DNA of 64,000 nt from Chrysaora quinquecirrha (GCA_014526335.1 JACTAT010000049.1:930001-994000); one strand, 5' to 3'. Counted from the stretch's first letter, positions 33,761 to 45,707 are shown. Numbers and translations: made by a program. Notes: a model not told the origin generated them from the letters alone.

Positions 33761-34280
33761 AATGCTATGAATGTGACTTCCTTCATTTTCATAGATGCCT
33801 TCTTTTGGGACATACAGTTCAATTCAGGAGAAAGGAGACCCTGGAGGCTTCAGATTCCACGCATCCCAAAAAAATGCAATTTTTGACTCGCGGGAAGCGC
33901 GAGGAGTATGGATGGGGAGCATTTCGTGTTTCTTGTCGTCCAATTCGGCATTGTTCCATTGTTCGTGATGATGCATTGGGAAAAGTATTGTTTGTCTATT
34001 GTAATCTTATATACTAAATCAGGAGTAGTCATGGAGACCGATTTTGTGATAGACCAACCTCCTAGGGTTTTCAAGATCCAGTGCTCGCTCTTGCACCTTC
34101 CCCTGCCACCCGTGGGGTAGTTTTGCTATGGCACCTTGATTTTCCCGTTTCTCCTATCGTTTCTGGGGTAATTGGGGCTAACCCTTCTTTGATCTGGGCA
34201 GTCTGGTGCCACCAATAACAAAAGAACGAGGTGTTCCCCGCGGGATTAATCCCTTTTTATTGACACCTCGACCCTTGGAT

Positions 34281-34352
34281 TAGCGCGGCGTGTTTCTCCA
34301 ACTGTTTCGAAACAAGAAGGTCAGGGGATCGATTCCCCTCCAGAGAGTATGG
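34281..34352 (+). other. tRNA-like fragment (possible SINE head or tRNA pseudogene)
   Basis: AGGGGATCGATTCCCCT near 34327-34343 folds as a perfect 5-bp, 7-base-loop T-arm, preceded by ATTAGCGCGGC, which resembles a D-arm/A-box. The acceptor strands pair poorly and the anticodon arm is unclear, so a functional tRNA is unlikely. Confidence 0.3.
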
Positions 34353-35957
34353 TTGCTTTTTATTTATTTTTATTTTTTTGATTTTATTGACAAAAAATTC
34401 TGTACAAAGGAAAGGCAAGTCAAGAAGACTAAAATCGTTTGTTTCCTATAATTTTCTTCCCCAAAAGAACACTAAAAATCATTCCAATTCGTATATGCGT
34501 GGTTCCAATTTATTTTCTCCAGTAAAATCAAATTGACAGAATAAGAAATTGGAAATCAATTGGAATCCTGTGATTGGAGCAAGATTTGTACAGTATTCTT
34601 TTCTTAAAGTCAGCCGAACATCTTGAATGAATGGCAGACTAAAGTCTAAAATTTATTTTGAAAATTACTGCCAAGTTATACTTTGCATGATTTCTTTGCA
34701 TGTCTTTGATGATTAATTTCAAGTTATTATATAAAAATTTTGTTCTGTAACTTATCCATGACATTTCATTTTTATTAACAATTTCCAATTGCACGAATTT
34801 CGCTGAGAAAACACTTTGTGTTTGAGTATTTCCATTTTCCACAAGGAAGTAGACAGCATGGGAGGTTGACAAGTTGTTTTCATCACCTGGCACTGCTCAC
34901 AAAACATGGATCTACGACTCCAGCATCGAGGAAGAGGACTGTGGAAAAGGATAAAGATCACACCCCACAATATCAGCAGCAACAATTTCTGGACTAAGGT
35001 GTAGGTCCGAGCAACTGAACTTTTCAAGAACTGAGAACGAAAACCAAAAACATCCTGCACAACAACCATTTAGGGTTCTTGCGTTCTGCATCCAAAATAA
35101 CAAGCAATCCGTACCGTGTCAAAAGGGCTGAGCAACCCCGTTGGGGTACTTAATATAAATTGGGTACCGGCACCACCCATATATGTTGGTTTTCGGCCCT
35201 AAAATTCTCTAAAAATTGCTAGATTTTCTCCAAAACCCCATAAAATGGGGTGGGAAATTAAAGAACACTCAAACATGTTACTTCATTTCGGTCAGATCAA
35301 TGTTAAACTCGCGTCGCAGATGTTAACAGTACAATTTAAAGCTTTAATAAAATGAGATCAACAAACTCATTTCCCTCATTCCCTGTTTTCCTCTCATTAT
35401 TCAGGGTTTCTTTTCCCTAATGTCTACATTATATGTGGGTGCGTTCGAAAAATCTGTTATACATCCCCCTTCATCAATAAGTCATGTACCCCCTATGGGA
35501 AGAACAACTGAGGACGAGGGTCTAAGAACTTGAAGAACTAAAGATAACTTTCCCTTGCATACAAGAGCATTGAAAAGACTAATTGATTGGTCACACTAAC
35601 GACTATTTTCGCAATCCACGCCTATGACGCGAAGGTTTCCTTGCACATGAAGCACAGAAAACAGCAACCGATGAATACCTACTGTCAAGATATTGTCCTT
35701 TACACTAAGGTTTTCCGCAATCCACGCCTATGGAAGGACTTGGAACCTGCTGCAAAATAAGGAATAAGGAATACTAAGCACTCAAAACACCAAGCGACCC
35801 ATACTTACTGTCATTGGGACTAAAGTTTAAGTGCTTTGCAATCCACACCTGAAGTCAGTCAGACATTAATGGACCAAGGGTACAGCAACTGTACGGAAGA
35901 ACAACCAAAGACGAGGACCTAGGAACCAGCTGCACATTATGGTCGAAGCATTTCTTT

Positions 35958-36013
35958 CCATTTCTAAGGGGCAACGTCTACACGGCCATTTCTAAGGGGC
36001 AACGTCTACACGG
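35958..36013 (+). repeat. Perfect 28-bp tandem duplication
   Basis: Two adjacent identical 28-bp units starting CCATTTCTAAGGGGCAACGT. The absence of substitutions suggests a recent slippage or repair event. Confidence 0.9.
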
Positions 36014-38639
36014 ATACGTTTTAACAAAGTTCCGTTTTGAAAACATTCCACTCTGGAAACCGTTTTCAAAAATTCCGTTCTCCGTCGCAGATTTACCGGT
36101 GCCATGTTACCTCATTGTCACTAATCTCCCTTCGATACAAAGAGCAATCCACGTGAATAGTAGCATCGTTACGGTCACTAGCAGTGCCTTTTACCTTCCA
36201 TGTATAGAACGTTAAAAGACTGCGCCCGTCCATGATTCACGGACACCAACGTCCTTCTCCAGTTAAAGCACTATAAACGCTAAAGCTTCTTTCCACTTCA
36301 AGACTAAGCCATTCGTGCAGACAGTCACTGAAACTAAGTTAAGACTAACCAGCTTCGAACCGTTCATGCAATACCTTGGTGATAAAATACTCCCCCAAAC
36401 CATTGCATACAATCAAACTAAACTAATTTCCCGTGCATACTATGACAGTCTCATTCACGTCACTTCGTATAACAGTGGAGCTTTCTTCTACGCTAAGACA
36501 CCACACTGAAACAGTTTTGCCTCATACTTTCCTAGCAGTGATCGTGTCCTCTAATCAAACTGATTTGTTATTTAGAATGACCCCGTTCAAAAACAACCAT
36601 TGCAAGGCGGGGGTCCCAAGTGACCCGCGGAGCGCAAAAGCACGACCCGAGGCACGCGCAGCGCGCCTCGGGGCCAGGGCTAGTCTTTTGTAATGCGAGA
36701 AATCGATTGTTCTTTTGTCTCCCTCATTAATCTCGATTGTCCTATTGTCTCTGCATTAATCTATGATCGTGTCTCTGCATTAATCTCTAATCTGTCCATG
36801 GAGTTCAACGTTGAAAACAGAGTAATGGCGGGCGGCTTTTAGCATTTGTCTTGCCCCTTCTTACTTCTTGGTACTTCTTGGCCGTAAGTTATCAGGCATT
36901 GTTCTGGAATAAAAGATTATGATGATTGCCTACAGGTTATACGTTATAGCTTTCGGTCTGCCTAACAGGTTTCCTCTTCGAAATGGTGATGAGAATCGTT
37001 AACAAAAACAAAAAGTTTAGGTCTACTAGGACGACTGCAAATTGTTTACAAAAAGTGGGCCTAGAATTGCTTTATCAAACTCATAAAAGATCGAAATGTA
37101 GAAATGTAGTATAGTATATGATAGGTAGTGTATGTGAATTTAGTTGGAAATAGATTTCTCAGAATAAAATAAAGCTAATATACAGTAGGCTAGAATTTGT
37201 AATAATTACCGTATTAGACATGATAGTCATCACTTATCATGGCAAGCCTTTGATATTTAGGTAGTAAGGGCAACGTTTCTGGAGAGATCCGTCTCCCATC
37301 ATAGGGCAATGAGAAATGTTATAATAAGTAATGTCCTGTAATAATTAGTAAATTATTTACCATCTTTCAGGCCAATGGTTGACAAAGGGCCTATGGGAGC
37401 AATTGCTCCTATCACTTAGTAGGCCTATGTTAAACAATTCCCTTGTAGGCCTATTTATCTTGCTGGTACGTTTCTTCTAATCAGTCAACCATTGTTGGGT
37501 GGTAAAATGCTAGGGTCTGTGTGATTTCAAACCAACTGAATTAAGTGTTGTGAATTTTGCATGACAAATAATTTGCCCTCAAAGCAAAGGTTGCTGAAGA
37601 GGTATTGGGGTATTGGCCTGTTTAACTTTTTGCCATTTGTTTGCCAATCAGTCATGGATTTAATATTGAAACAAGAAATCTCTATCAATCTATTCCTTAT
37701 GCATATTGGCATATCCTTTATTTTGCATTACAAAAGAAAAGTCAATATTCAGTAATAACATAAAATTACATAATTTCATAGTTGTGGCTAGGTCTAAAAG
37801 GGGAAACGGGGAATGGGGAACATAGAAATGAAGGGAACCTCTAACAGGTTAAACAAGGGAGTCTCTAGCAAATAAATTTTTATGCCACAGTGGCCATTCA
37901 ACTAGTCTGTTTGAAACCACATGATTTCTACGTGTATTCTCTCAAAATATATTAAAATGGAAAGCATGAAAGTGCTGCATATGCTACAAAAATTTGAAAC
38001 ATACTGCAAAGTTAAGCTTCTGTTTGTTAGTTTAAATCTGTTTTAAACTGAGAAAATATCTGAGAATTTTTGCTGAAATGTTAAATATAAAAGTCTCTAA
38101 GAGAGGGTGTTATGATTTGTGTATTCTTTTCTTTCTTTCTTTTGCTGAAGAAAAACTAAATTTTTTTCTTTTTTCATCAAATTTCTGTGAAATTCATTTC
38201 TATACCGCGAGTCACCTGAAGGTCTCTTTCATTTGTAAACGGTAGACTAAGGACATGCTGAATTGGAAAAGAGATTCTCTGTGGCATCTTCTCATGGCAT
38301 TTGCTGTTGGAATGTTAATGGCTTGAAATCTAACAAGGCAAAAAAAATTGGGGCTAACTTTTTCTCCAGTTTATCAAATCAAATTTTTTCTCCAGTTTAT
38401 TGAAGAAAAACAATTTGATTTGTTTTAGTGAAACATGGAGGGATAAATCAGATCCGGTAGAACATAACTTAGATCAAAACTTTCTTGAATTTCACTATGA
38501 GGGCCCTAGACAGTCCAAAAGAGGAAGGTCTTCCGGTGGTATGTCATTACTAATTCGCAAATCTTTTTTTGCTTTGTCTTCTTGTCGCTTTGCAGTGTTA
38601 CTGCCGTACTGCTTCATTTTACTTTAATCGCCACAAGAA

Positions 38640-40032
38640 TCGAAAGATCCGAGAGGACAGTTTGCAGTTCCTGGCCTTTTCTATCTGTCAATAGTTCCTC
38701 TGGCTGGTCTTGCACATAAAGAGCCTGACTACCCTCAGCCTCATGCTTATAGATGGAGATCGGACCAACATGGGGATTTGTTCAATGAGAACACTAATGT
38801 TGACATCGAAGGAATTAAGAATCCAATTGACTATTTTAAGAAGTTTTTCTCAGACGAAATGATCCAGTTAATATGTGATCAAACAAACCTCTATTCCACC
38901 CAAAGCAATATTGTGAGAGGAAGCATTGGAACAACAAAGGGTGAAATTGAAAGACTTCTTGCTGTTAACTTTGATAAACCCTTCAAAGTCCGTCCTCTTC
39001 TGAGATCCCTGAAAAGAAACTGTCTGAAAGTAATCCCAGAAGACCATTCAATAGATGAGCAGATTATCCCTTTCAAAGGTAGAAGATTATCCCACAATGG
39101 TAAGAGTGGCTTTTGCTACTCTTTTGAAATTGATGGTGCACCTGACCCTCAAGAATGCACGCTTAGCCCTGAAGACAGCTGTGGATATGTATCTGGAAAT
39201 ATTGTTCTGAGAATGTGTCAAACACTGCCAAAGCACAAGAATTACAAAGTGTACTTTGACAATTATTTCAACTTTCCAGAATTATTAATCAAGCTGAAGG
39301 CATGGGGAATGCCTGCAACTGGAACAATTCGAGCAGATCGTCTGAGAGGCTGTGAGAAAACACTTCTTAGTGAAAAAGAGTTGAAAAAGAATGGAAGAGG
39401 ATCATTTTCTAGTGCGATTGATCTTAATTCTAGCATCAGAATTGTCAGATGGTTTGACAAAAAGCTTGTCCAGCTTGCGTCAAACTATGTTTTTATTGAT
39501 CCTGCAGACACTGTGGAAAGGTGGTCAAGAAAAGCACGCAAGTTTCTTGAAGTACAAAGACCCAACATTGTAAAGATTTTTAATGGAGGTATCAGTGGTG
39601 TCGAACTGTTTGACATGTTTCAAGCACTATATCGACTCCACCACAAAAGCAAAAAAGGCTACATGCAGTTCTTTTTCTGGGCGTTGGCATCTGCAACAAT
39701 AAATAAATGATGCCTGTATCGCAGGATTTGCAAACAAAATGGAATTCCATCTGCAAGACAAGATGATCTTCTCCATTTTGTTTCTTCAGTATCAGCATCA
39801 TTAGCAGAGGGACAGTCAGTGAGAAGAGGAAGGGGAAGACCCAGCGTAGAGAATGAAGCCTCAAATCAAGCAGAAAAGCAACCCAGAAAGGCTGCAATCA
39901 TTGGCCAATACACAGACCAGATCGACCTTGCTGTTTTCACTGTGGGGACAAAACAAGAATTGGATGCCAGAAGTGCAATAAAGGTCTTTGCCTCACTGAA
40001 AAAAGAAATTGCTTTCTAGACTTCCACAAAAA
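38640..40032 (+). pseudogene. piggyBac transposase (PGBD-like), nearly full catalytic domain
   Basis: Open from about 38690 to 39710. PQPHAYRWRSD begins the recognisable core. DEQIIPFKGR holds the first catalytic Asp and VYFDNYFNFPELL the second. The third is expected in a G-V-D motif, but this copy reads GVELFDMFQ, so Asp is replaced by Glu. A TGA at 39708-39710 occupies a position that is usually Trp before LYRR. Reading continues in frame, then shifts one base near 39880. After the shift a cysteine-rich C-terminal zinc module is clear: CFHCGDKTRIGCQKCNKGLC, closing at FLDFHKK. The N-terminal acidic region and the terminal repeats are not visible. Piggybac enzymes excise precisely at TTAA; this one is inactive. 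Confidence 0.85.
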
Positions 40033-40294
40033 GTGAAGAACTAGCTAACTTCCGGACTTTTAAAGACCCTTATGTTATTATGTTAATTTTCATTCTTTTG
40101 TTGACAAAAAAGTTTTACTTTAAAGCTCTTTTGATTTTTCTTCTTTGTGCCTTTTTGCGATTTATACCTTTAAAGGCCTGAAGGGCCATATGTCCCAGCC
40201 CCCATATTTTGCCCCCGTAACATTTTTTGACAATTTGACTGAAAAATTCGAATTCTCCATTGTTTTTTACCCTATACAGGTAGAAAATGTTTTT

Positions 40295-41529
40295 TATCTC
40301 ATCTAGAAGTATATTCAGCCGACAATATACCAGTCGAAGATACGGTAAAGCTGCCTGGAACTGAACTTGTAAATATTTCGATCAACTGTTTCCGATATGT
40401 CAATCCCTTTGGAAGTGGACATAGAGCATATAATAAAGCTAAATGGTTTGATGATGATTTTAAGTCTTTTAAGAGGATACTCAACTCTGCTAGAAAATCA
40501 TACCAAAAAGAACTAAGATTAAACTACACATGTACAGATTCACTTGCTGTTCTACTTGCTTAATATTTTGATGCAGGAAAACAGTATAAAAGGGTTTTGA
40601 AAAAGAAACGTAAATGGTTTATCGAGTTAGAAAAGACCAAGCTGCTGAGCTTAAAAACTAATGATCCAAAACTATTTTGGAAAGCTCTTAAAAGTAAAAA
40701 GCCTAGTCCAAAATTTAATTTTGGAAACACTGAATTATCAAATTATTTCGAAAAAGTTTTGAAATGTGAAAATGATAACATGCCTTTTAGTGATTTAGAG
40801 TGCGATTCAAATATAGATGACGAAGTCACTCAACTTATTGACTGTCGTTTAGATGCTAAAATAACCATAGATGAGGTAAAACAATCTACTGGAAACTTAA
40901 AAATTGGAAAATTGGATGGTATTGATTTGATTACAGCAGAACTGTTTAATTATCTTACTGATCCTTTCTTCATTGCTTTTACTAAATTGTTTGATAAGAT
41001 AATTGACAGTGGTGAATTTTCTGAGGAATGGGCTATTGGCAGAATAGTTCTTCTTTTCAAAAGTGGAAACAAATCTGATCTAAACAACTATGGAGGGATA
41101 ACGTTATTGAGTACTTTTGGTAGACTTTTCTTAGGGATTCTGCTCGAAAGGTTGCAAAAAGTTGCTAATGATTTTGACATCATCCATCAAAATCAGGCTG
41201 CTTATAGAAAAGGCTATCAGACGAATGATCATATATTCACACTTAATGCTCTAATTGAGAAGTCTTTTCAGCAAAAAGATAAATCTTTATTTCTTTGCTT
41301 TGTTGACTTCAGAAAAGCTTTTGATTCTGTTGATCATAAAATTCTACTGCACAAACTTCCAACCTATGGTATACAAGGAAACTTTCTCGGTGTTATTGCC
41401 TATCTCTATTCTAAAGTGAAATCCTTTGTGCGGGGTAATGATGGTATTACAAAACTATTCTCTTGCTCCAGGGGTGTTCGTCAAGGTTGCTTACTGAGTA
41501 CGTTATTTTCTGGTCTTTTTTTTGAATGA
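40295..41529 (+). pseudogene. LINE linker and reverse transcriptase, first part
   Basis: From about 40295 a linker (AKWFDDDFKSFKRILNSARK) leads into the open frame 40597-41529. One TAA breaks the linker near 40561. RT signatures: IDLITAELFNYL, GRIVLLFKSGNKSDLNNYGG, FLCFVDFRKAFDSVDHKILL (motif A) and CSRGVRQGCLLS (motif B). The reading stops at 41527 and continues in the next frame without loss of homology, so there is one frameshift in a T-run just before the DD motif. Confidence 0.88.
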
Positions 41530-42745
41530 CATAAATAACAATATTTCTAAATCTTCTCAAGGGGTCTTATTAGGTAACATGAAAGTTCATACTCTGTTAT
41601 ATGCAGATGATCTTGTACTGGTCGCTTATAGAGCGGAGGACCTGCAGCTTCAGCTTGATGAGCTGTATCAATTTACGAATAGATTTAATTTTGGAATAAA
41701 TAAGGAAAAAACAAAAATCATGATAATGAAAAAGCCAAAGCGTAAATCTGCATCTGTTATAGTATGGACTGTAGGAAGGAATAAAATTAAAGAATGTGAT
41801 TCCTATAAATATTTAGGGGTCACATTTAAATCCAATGGGTCATATTCAGTACACGTTGAGAAAGTGAAAGAAAAAGCTCAAAAATTGTATTACTCGCTAC
41901 TTGCAAAGAGTCGTGAATGGGACGGCTTTAATCCCAGATTGTTTGTATCTATTTGACCATACGATTTCTCCGATAATAACTATGGGTCAGAAATTTGGGG
42001 TGCAAATGAATGAATGGCCAATGTTTGAAAGACTTCATCTCTTGGCCTGTAAATACGCTTTGGGGTTGAAGTCTTCAACCTGTTCTGACACAGTTTACGC
42101 TGAGCTTGGCAGAATTCCGTTATTAGCAGTTAGGCACATAAAAATTATTAAGTATTATTTTAGGCTAAAAAGTCTTGATTCTGATTGTTATACAAGCAAA
42201 GCTTTTGAAATGCAACGTGTTGATGCAAGGGTAGGCTTGTCTAATTGGGTCTCAAAAGCTCAATCTCTAATTGCACATTATAATAATGTAAATATTATAA
42301 TGTAAATGAAGGAATTAGCGTTCACAAAGTCAAGTCTGAGATTTCGCAATTCTTTAAAATGAACATCATGGAAAAACTTCAGAATCATATTATTACGAAC
42401 AGAAAAATGGAAACCTTTGCTACTTTCAAACTGTTTTTAAATTTGAAACTTATTTAGATGTTATTTTCGATTTTAAAACTAGAAATTTCATCTCAAAACA
42501 TAGACTCAGTGCGCACAATTTACATATAGAAGCAGGAAGACTCGGAAAAAATCACCTAGAGAGGAAAGATTTTGTGAAGTTTGCAAAATTACGGGAGTAT
42601 TGGCTGTGGAGAATGAGTTTCATTTTATGATGATTTGTTCTCTGTACACACTTGAAAGGGTTACATTGCTGAATGTTTGTGAGATGATATTCCCGAATGT
42701 CAAAAACTTAAGTCTTTCGGATAAGTTTATTTCCAATACTTTTAA
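41522..42745 (+). pseudogene. LINE reverse transcriptase, catalytic box and C-terminus
   Basis: VHTLLYADDLVLVAYRAED is motif C with both catalytic Asp residues intact. FGINKEKTKIMIM and YKYLGVTFKSNG complete the thumb region. A stop at about 41956 is bypassed in another frame (41901-42305: ACKYALGLKSST, ELGRIPLLAVRH). The last part, to about 42745, is badly decayed but keeps a C-x2-C...H...C segment. No poly-A or microsatellite tail is obvious. Confidence 0.82.
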
Positions 42746-42863
42746 CTAGCTATATTTCGTAGAAAAATCCCTTAAAGTAGTGAATAAAATTAAAAAACTA
42801 AACTTTTCATTGATACTTGAATTCCCGAATTTAATGAAATAACAATTCTAAGAACATATTTTT

Positions 42864-43328
42864 TTAAAAAAGAACTTTCCTGTAGCCCTCCTCTGAAAGT
42901 TTGTCTTTAAAGGCTGATTTAACAACCTGAAAGTCCTTCTCTTTCACCCTCAAAGAATAGCTACAATTGAGCTCCGCTCCTCCACCAGCTCTGTCCTTAC
43001 CATGCCTTGTCCTCGCCTTTTGAAATGATTGGTGAACTTGTGGATTAACTGAGTGGCCAGCCTTCCCACCATAAAGACGCATAATCTTTTCCGTAAGCCC
43101 TTTCAGGAGAAGAAAACGGAAGACTTTGCTGAGATTTGCAGGCACCCTTTCAACTTGCTTTCCCAAAATATCTTTAACTTTTTGTGGGGGCCGTTTTGCA
43201 TCACCCTCTCTTGTTACCTTGGGAAGTAACTCTTCTGGGATGTCAGCTTCTTCAGGCATCATGACTTTCATTGCATTCTCGTCATAAGTATTTCCTACAT
43301 CAGGAACTACATTCATGGAAATATCCAT
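42864..43328 (-). pseudogene. HIRAN-like domain fragment
   Basis: An open minus-strand frame with NTYDENAMKVMMP early and GKQVERVPANLSKVFRFLL about 40 residues later. This matches the N-x-Y-D-x-N-A...G-x-x-V-G-x-(I/V)-P layout of HIRAN domains, which bind single-stranded DNA ends in HLTF-type repair helicases and also occur in mobile-element proteins. GGGAELNCSYSLRV follows. There is no helicase nearby, so it is an isolated fragment or a short lineage-specific protein. The usual Gly in G-x-V-G reads Glu here. The domain call is moderate and the function unknown. Confidence 0.45.
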
Positions 43329-43524
43329 CGATGGGCGAATTTAGAAAACATGGTACCCTTTGATCGAACAAAGAACTGTGATTTCCCACCACAAATTTTC
43401 TTGAAGTTGTCGTGCTGCTGACATTTTAACAAAATTGCAAGTCAAAACTGAATTTGTTGCAACAACCTATCAGCACGTTTGAAATTGCAGATATGAAAAT
43501 GGAAATACAAGTTTCACTTGTCTT

Positions 43525-44072
43525 TATTGATAATTTTCTACATCATTGCAAAAGCCTTCAGTTCTCATTAATTAAAGACAAAAGTCTATGTGATGTACCA
43601 GATCCTTATAGAAAGTGTTTTAAAGCCTATGCAAACCAGATTCATTGTTGATTACAAACATTTAACACATTACTATTATGCTATGGAAATTAATTGACTT
43701 TAGCGCCTTCTCCTAATTTCCTTCACCATTGCAAAATCCTTCTTTCTCATTCATTAAAGACAAAAGTTGATGTGACGTACCAGATCCTTATAGAAAGTGT
43801 TTTAAAGCCTATGCAAACCAGATTCATTGGCGATTACAAACATTTAACACATAACTATTATGCTATGGAAATTAATTGACTTTAGCGCCTTCTCCTAATT
43901 TCCTTCACCATTGCAAAATCCTTCTTTCTCATTCATTAAAGACAAAAGTTGATGTGACGTACCAGATCCTTATAGAAAGTGTTTAAAGCCTAGGCTACAC
44001 AAATCAGGCTCATTGGCGATTACAAACATTTAGCACATAACTATTATGCTATGGAAATTAATTGACTTTGAT
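43525..44072 (+). repeat. 182-bp tandem repeat, three copies
   Basis: Units start at about 43529, 43713 and 43895. Units 2 and 3 are nearly identical and unit 1 is more diverged. Each contains ACCAGATCCTTATAGAAAGT and TATTATGCTATGGAAATTAA. Short frames in each unit (KDKS.CDVPDPYRKCFKAY) are shared because of the repeat and are not evidence of a gene. Confidence 0.9.
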
Positions 44073-44499
44073 GCCTATTAATGTCAGGCTTTTGTAACAG
44101 TTCTCAGTATTTTGCAGACAGCTTAGCGGTTCGACACGTTATAGTGATATTGAATAGTAGCAAGTTACATTAATCCAAGTCACGTTTTTTTTTTAACTTG
44201 AGAAGTCAGCACTTCACTCTGTAGCTGCTCTGCACATGTGAGCAATTCGTGAAAACTTCTTAACATAAAAATTTCAGAAAGAGTTAAAAAGTCAAACATA
44301 TCTGCATTGATCAACAGGGGATATTTAACTGAGCAATCGAAATATGTCTGTGAGTCCTGCCTATATCCTGAATCCTGCCTATATCCTGCATTGACCAAAT
44401 CTATAGCTCACAAAACAAACTGTTAGTTCTGCCCGCTTCTTTCTGTCAAGACCTTTTGACTTATTCATTCTTTGGCAGCAAGCTGCTAGTCAATGTCAA

Positions 44500-45421
44500 T
44501 GGTTCAACTACAATGGTTCTGTCTATGGCTCATCGTTACCTTTCATATTCATCTTCACATCCTATTAAATGCAAAAATTCCATCCCATTCTCACAATTGC
44601 TACAACTTAAAAGACTGTGCTCAAATAAACCTGATTTTAAAGATAAAGCTAAACAAATGTGCAAATTCTTCATCGACAGTGGCTATCCGCAAGACATCAT
44701 CCATCAAGCCTTAGAACGGGTATCCAGAATAACTAGAGAACAATCCCTAATTGCCAATGAAAATAAAACAATTGAAGACAGAATACCGCTCACTCTCACC
44801 TACCATCCCTTATCCATGCCCATAAAGAAGATCATCTACGAAAATTACAGAATTCTGCAAACTGGTCCTGACACGAAAGAAATCTTCAAGAAACCACCGC
44901 TTATGGCATTTCGTCGAGACAACAATCTTCGGGACATTCTTGTTCATTCTAAACTACACCACAACATTGAATACCCTGGTACTTATCCCTGCAATAACGC
45001 TAGATGTCGAACATGCAACCATGTCTCCAACCAAATCACCATAACAAATAATAACAACTCCTTCACCGTTAAAAAAAGATTCAGCTGCTCTACCTCTTGT
45101 ATCATTTATTGCATTATATGCAGAAAGTGTGGATTTTTGTACATTGGTGAGACTTGCAGGCAGTTAAACGAAAGATTTGGTGAACATTTAAGGAACGTGC
45201 AAAACAAAGTACATGAGGATGTTAGAAGAAGTGAACAAGGAGATATAAATGTCTCACAACATTACAATTCAGATGGACATACATTAGAAGACATGATTGT
45301 TTGTGGACTTTTGACTGCTCCTGTGGACGCTAATAATAGAAAGACTTTAGAAAAAAGGATTATATTTAAACTTAATACGCGTGTTCCTAATGGTCTTAAC
45401 AAACATTTTTCATTTCTGTAG
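44500..45421 (+). pseudogene. Penelope-like element, C-terminal part with GIY-YIG endonuclease
   Basis: An uninterrupted frame of about 300 codons. HRYLSYSSSHPIKCKNSIPF and QLLQLKRLCS are the post-RT segment; a coiled stretch follows; then CNNARCRTCNH, a zinc-binding motif; and IIYCIICRKCGFLYIGETCR, the GIY-YIG nuclease, with RFGEHLRNV (catalytic Arg region) and a late His/Glu. The reverse transcriptase itself is missing upstream, so this is a 5'-truncated copy. It is a different Penelope lineage from the 25-28 kb pair (zinc motif present, sequence unlike). The endonuclease is intact as far as can be seen. Confidence 0.85.
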
Positions 45422-45564
45422 CACATTTTTTTATTTTTATTTTTATTTCATTTCGTAGGATCTACTCACTTTCCTCACATTTTCCTTCCTTTCTCTCATT
45501 CGAATCTTTCATTCTATTTATCATTCTAGGCTTCTTTTATTCTTTTCTTTTCAACCGTTTCTTT

Positions 45565-45599
45565 ACTACTGATGAAGGGCACAGCCCGATACGTTTAGT
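45565..45599 (+). ncRNA. Possible minimal hammerhead motif downstream of the Penelope endonuclease
   Basis: ACTA / CTGATGA / AGGGC-ACA-GCCC / GATA / CGT-T / TAGT. The core CUGAUGA and a solid stem II are present and stem I has four pairs. GAUA replaces the required GAAA, and A-C opposes at the base of stem II. Stem III would be the palindrome ACGT only. Probably a decayed ribozyme. Confidence 0.3.
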
Positions 45600-45616
45600 T
45601 TTATTTTACTCTGGGG

Positions 45617-45706
45617 ATTATATATTTTTACAATTAAAATTTCGTTTTATATTTTTACAATTAAAATTTCGTTTTATATATTTTTACAATTAAAATTTTG
45701 TTTTTT
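45617..45706 (+). repeat. ~28-bp tandem repeat at the Penelope 3' end
   Basis: Three copies of a TATTTTTACAATTAAAATTT-based unit immediately after the element's 3' region. Short tandem tails are usual at the 3' ends of Penelope-like elements. Confidence 0.75.
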
Positions 45707-45707
45707 T

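Larger units (their letters stand above)
34018..38289. other. Gene-poor interval with small repeats and a GC-rich spot
   Basis: No protein homology recognised. Contents: a tRNA-like fragment (34281-34352); degenerate ~120-bp repeats sharing GCAATCCACGCCTATG at about 35470-35900; the 28-bp perfect duplication at 35958-36013; and a GC-rich patch at 36607-36680 in otherwise AT-rich sequence. Confidence 0.5.
38290..42745 (+). mobile_element. LINE retrotransposon interrupted by piggyBac sequence
   Basis: Endonuclease start at 38290-38570 (CWNVNGLKSNKAK, then ICFSETWRDKSDPVEHNL, an APE-type nuclease). After the piggyBac block, LINE coding resumes at about 40295 with the linker and reverse transcriptase. 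The C-terminal cysteine/histidine segment (FCEVCKITG and EFHFMMICSLY) ends near 42745. Roughly the second half of the endonuclease is missing, so the piggyBac sequence did not arrive as a clean insertion or was followed by deletion. The clade is not assignable by eye. Confidence 0.8.

Noticed and set aside
43454..43879. Repeated short frames containing PDPYRKCFKAY
   Set aside because: They recur only because the 182-bp unit is tandemly repeated, and each is stopped.
44180..44398. Minus-strand 72-residue frame with a duplicated GYRQDSGYRQDS
   Set aside because: A short local duplication upstream of the Penelope fragment with no further support.
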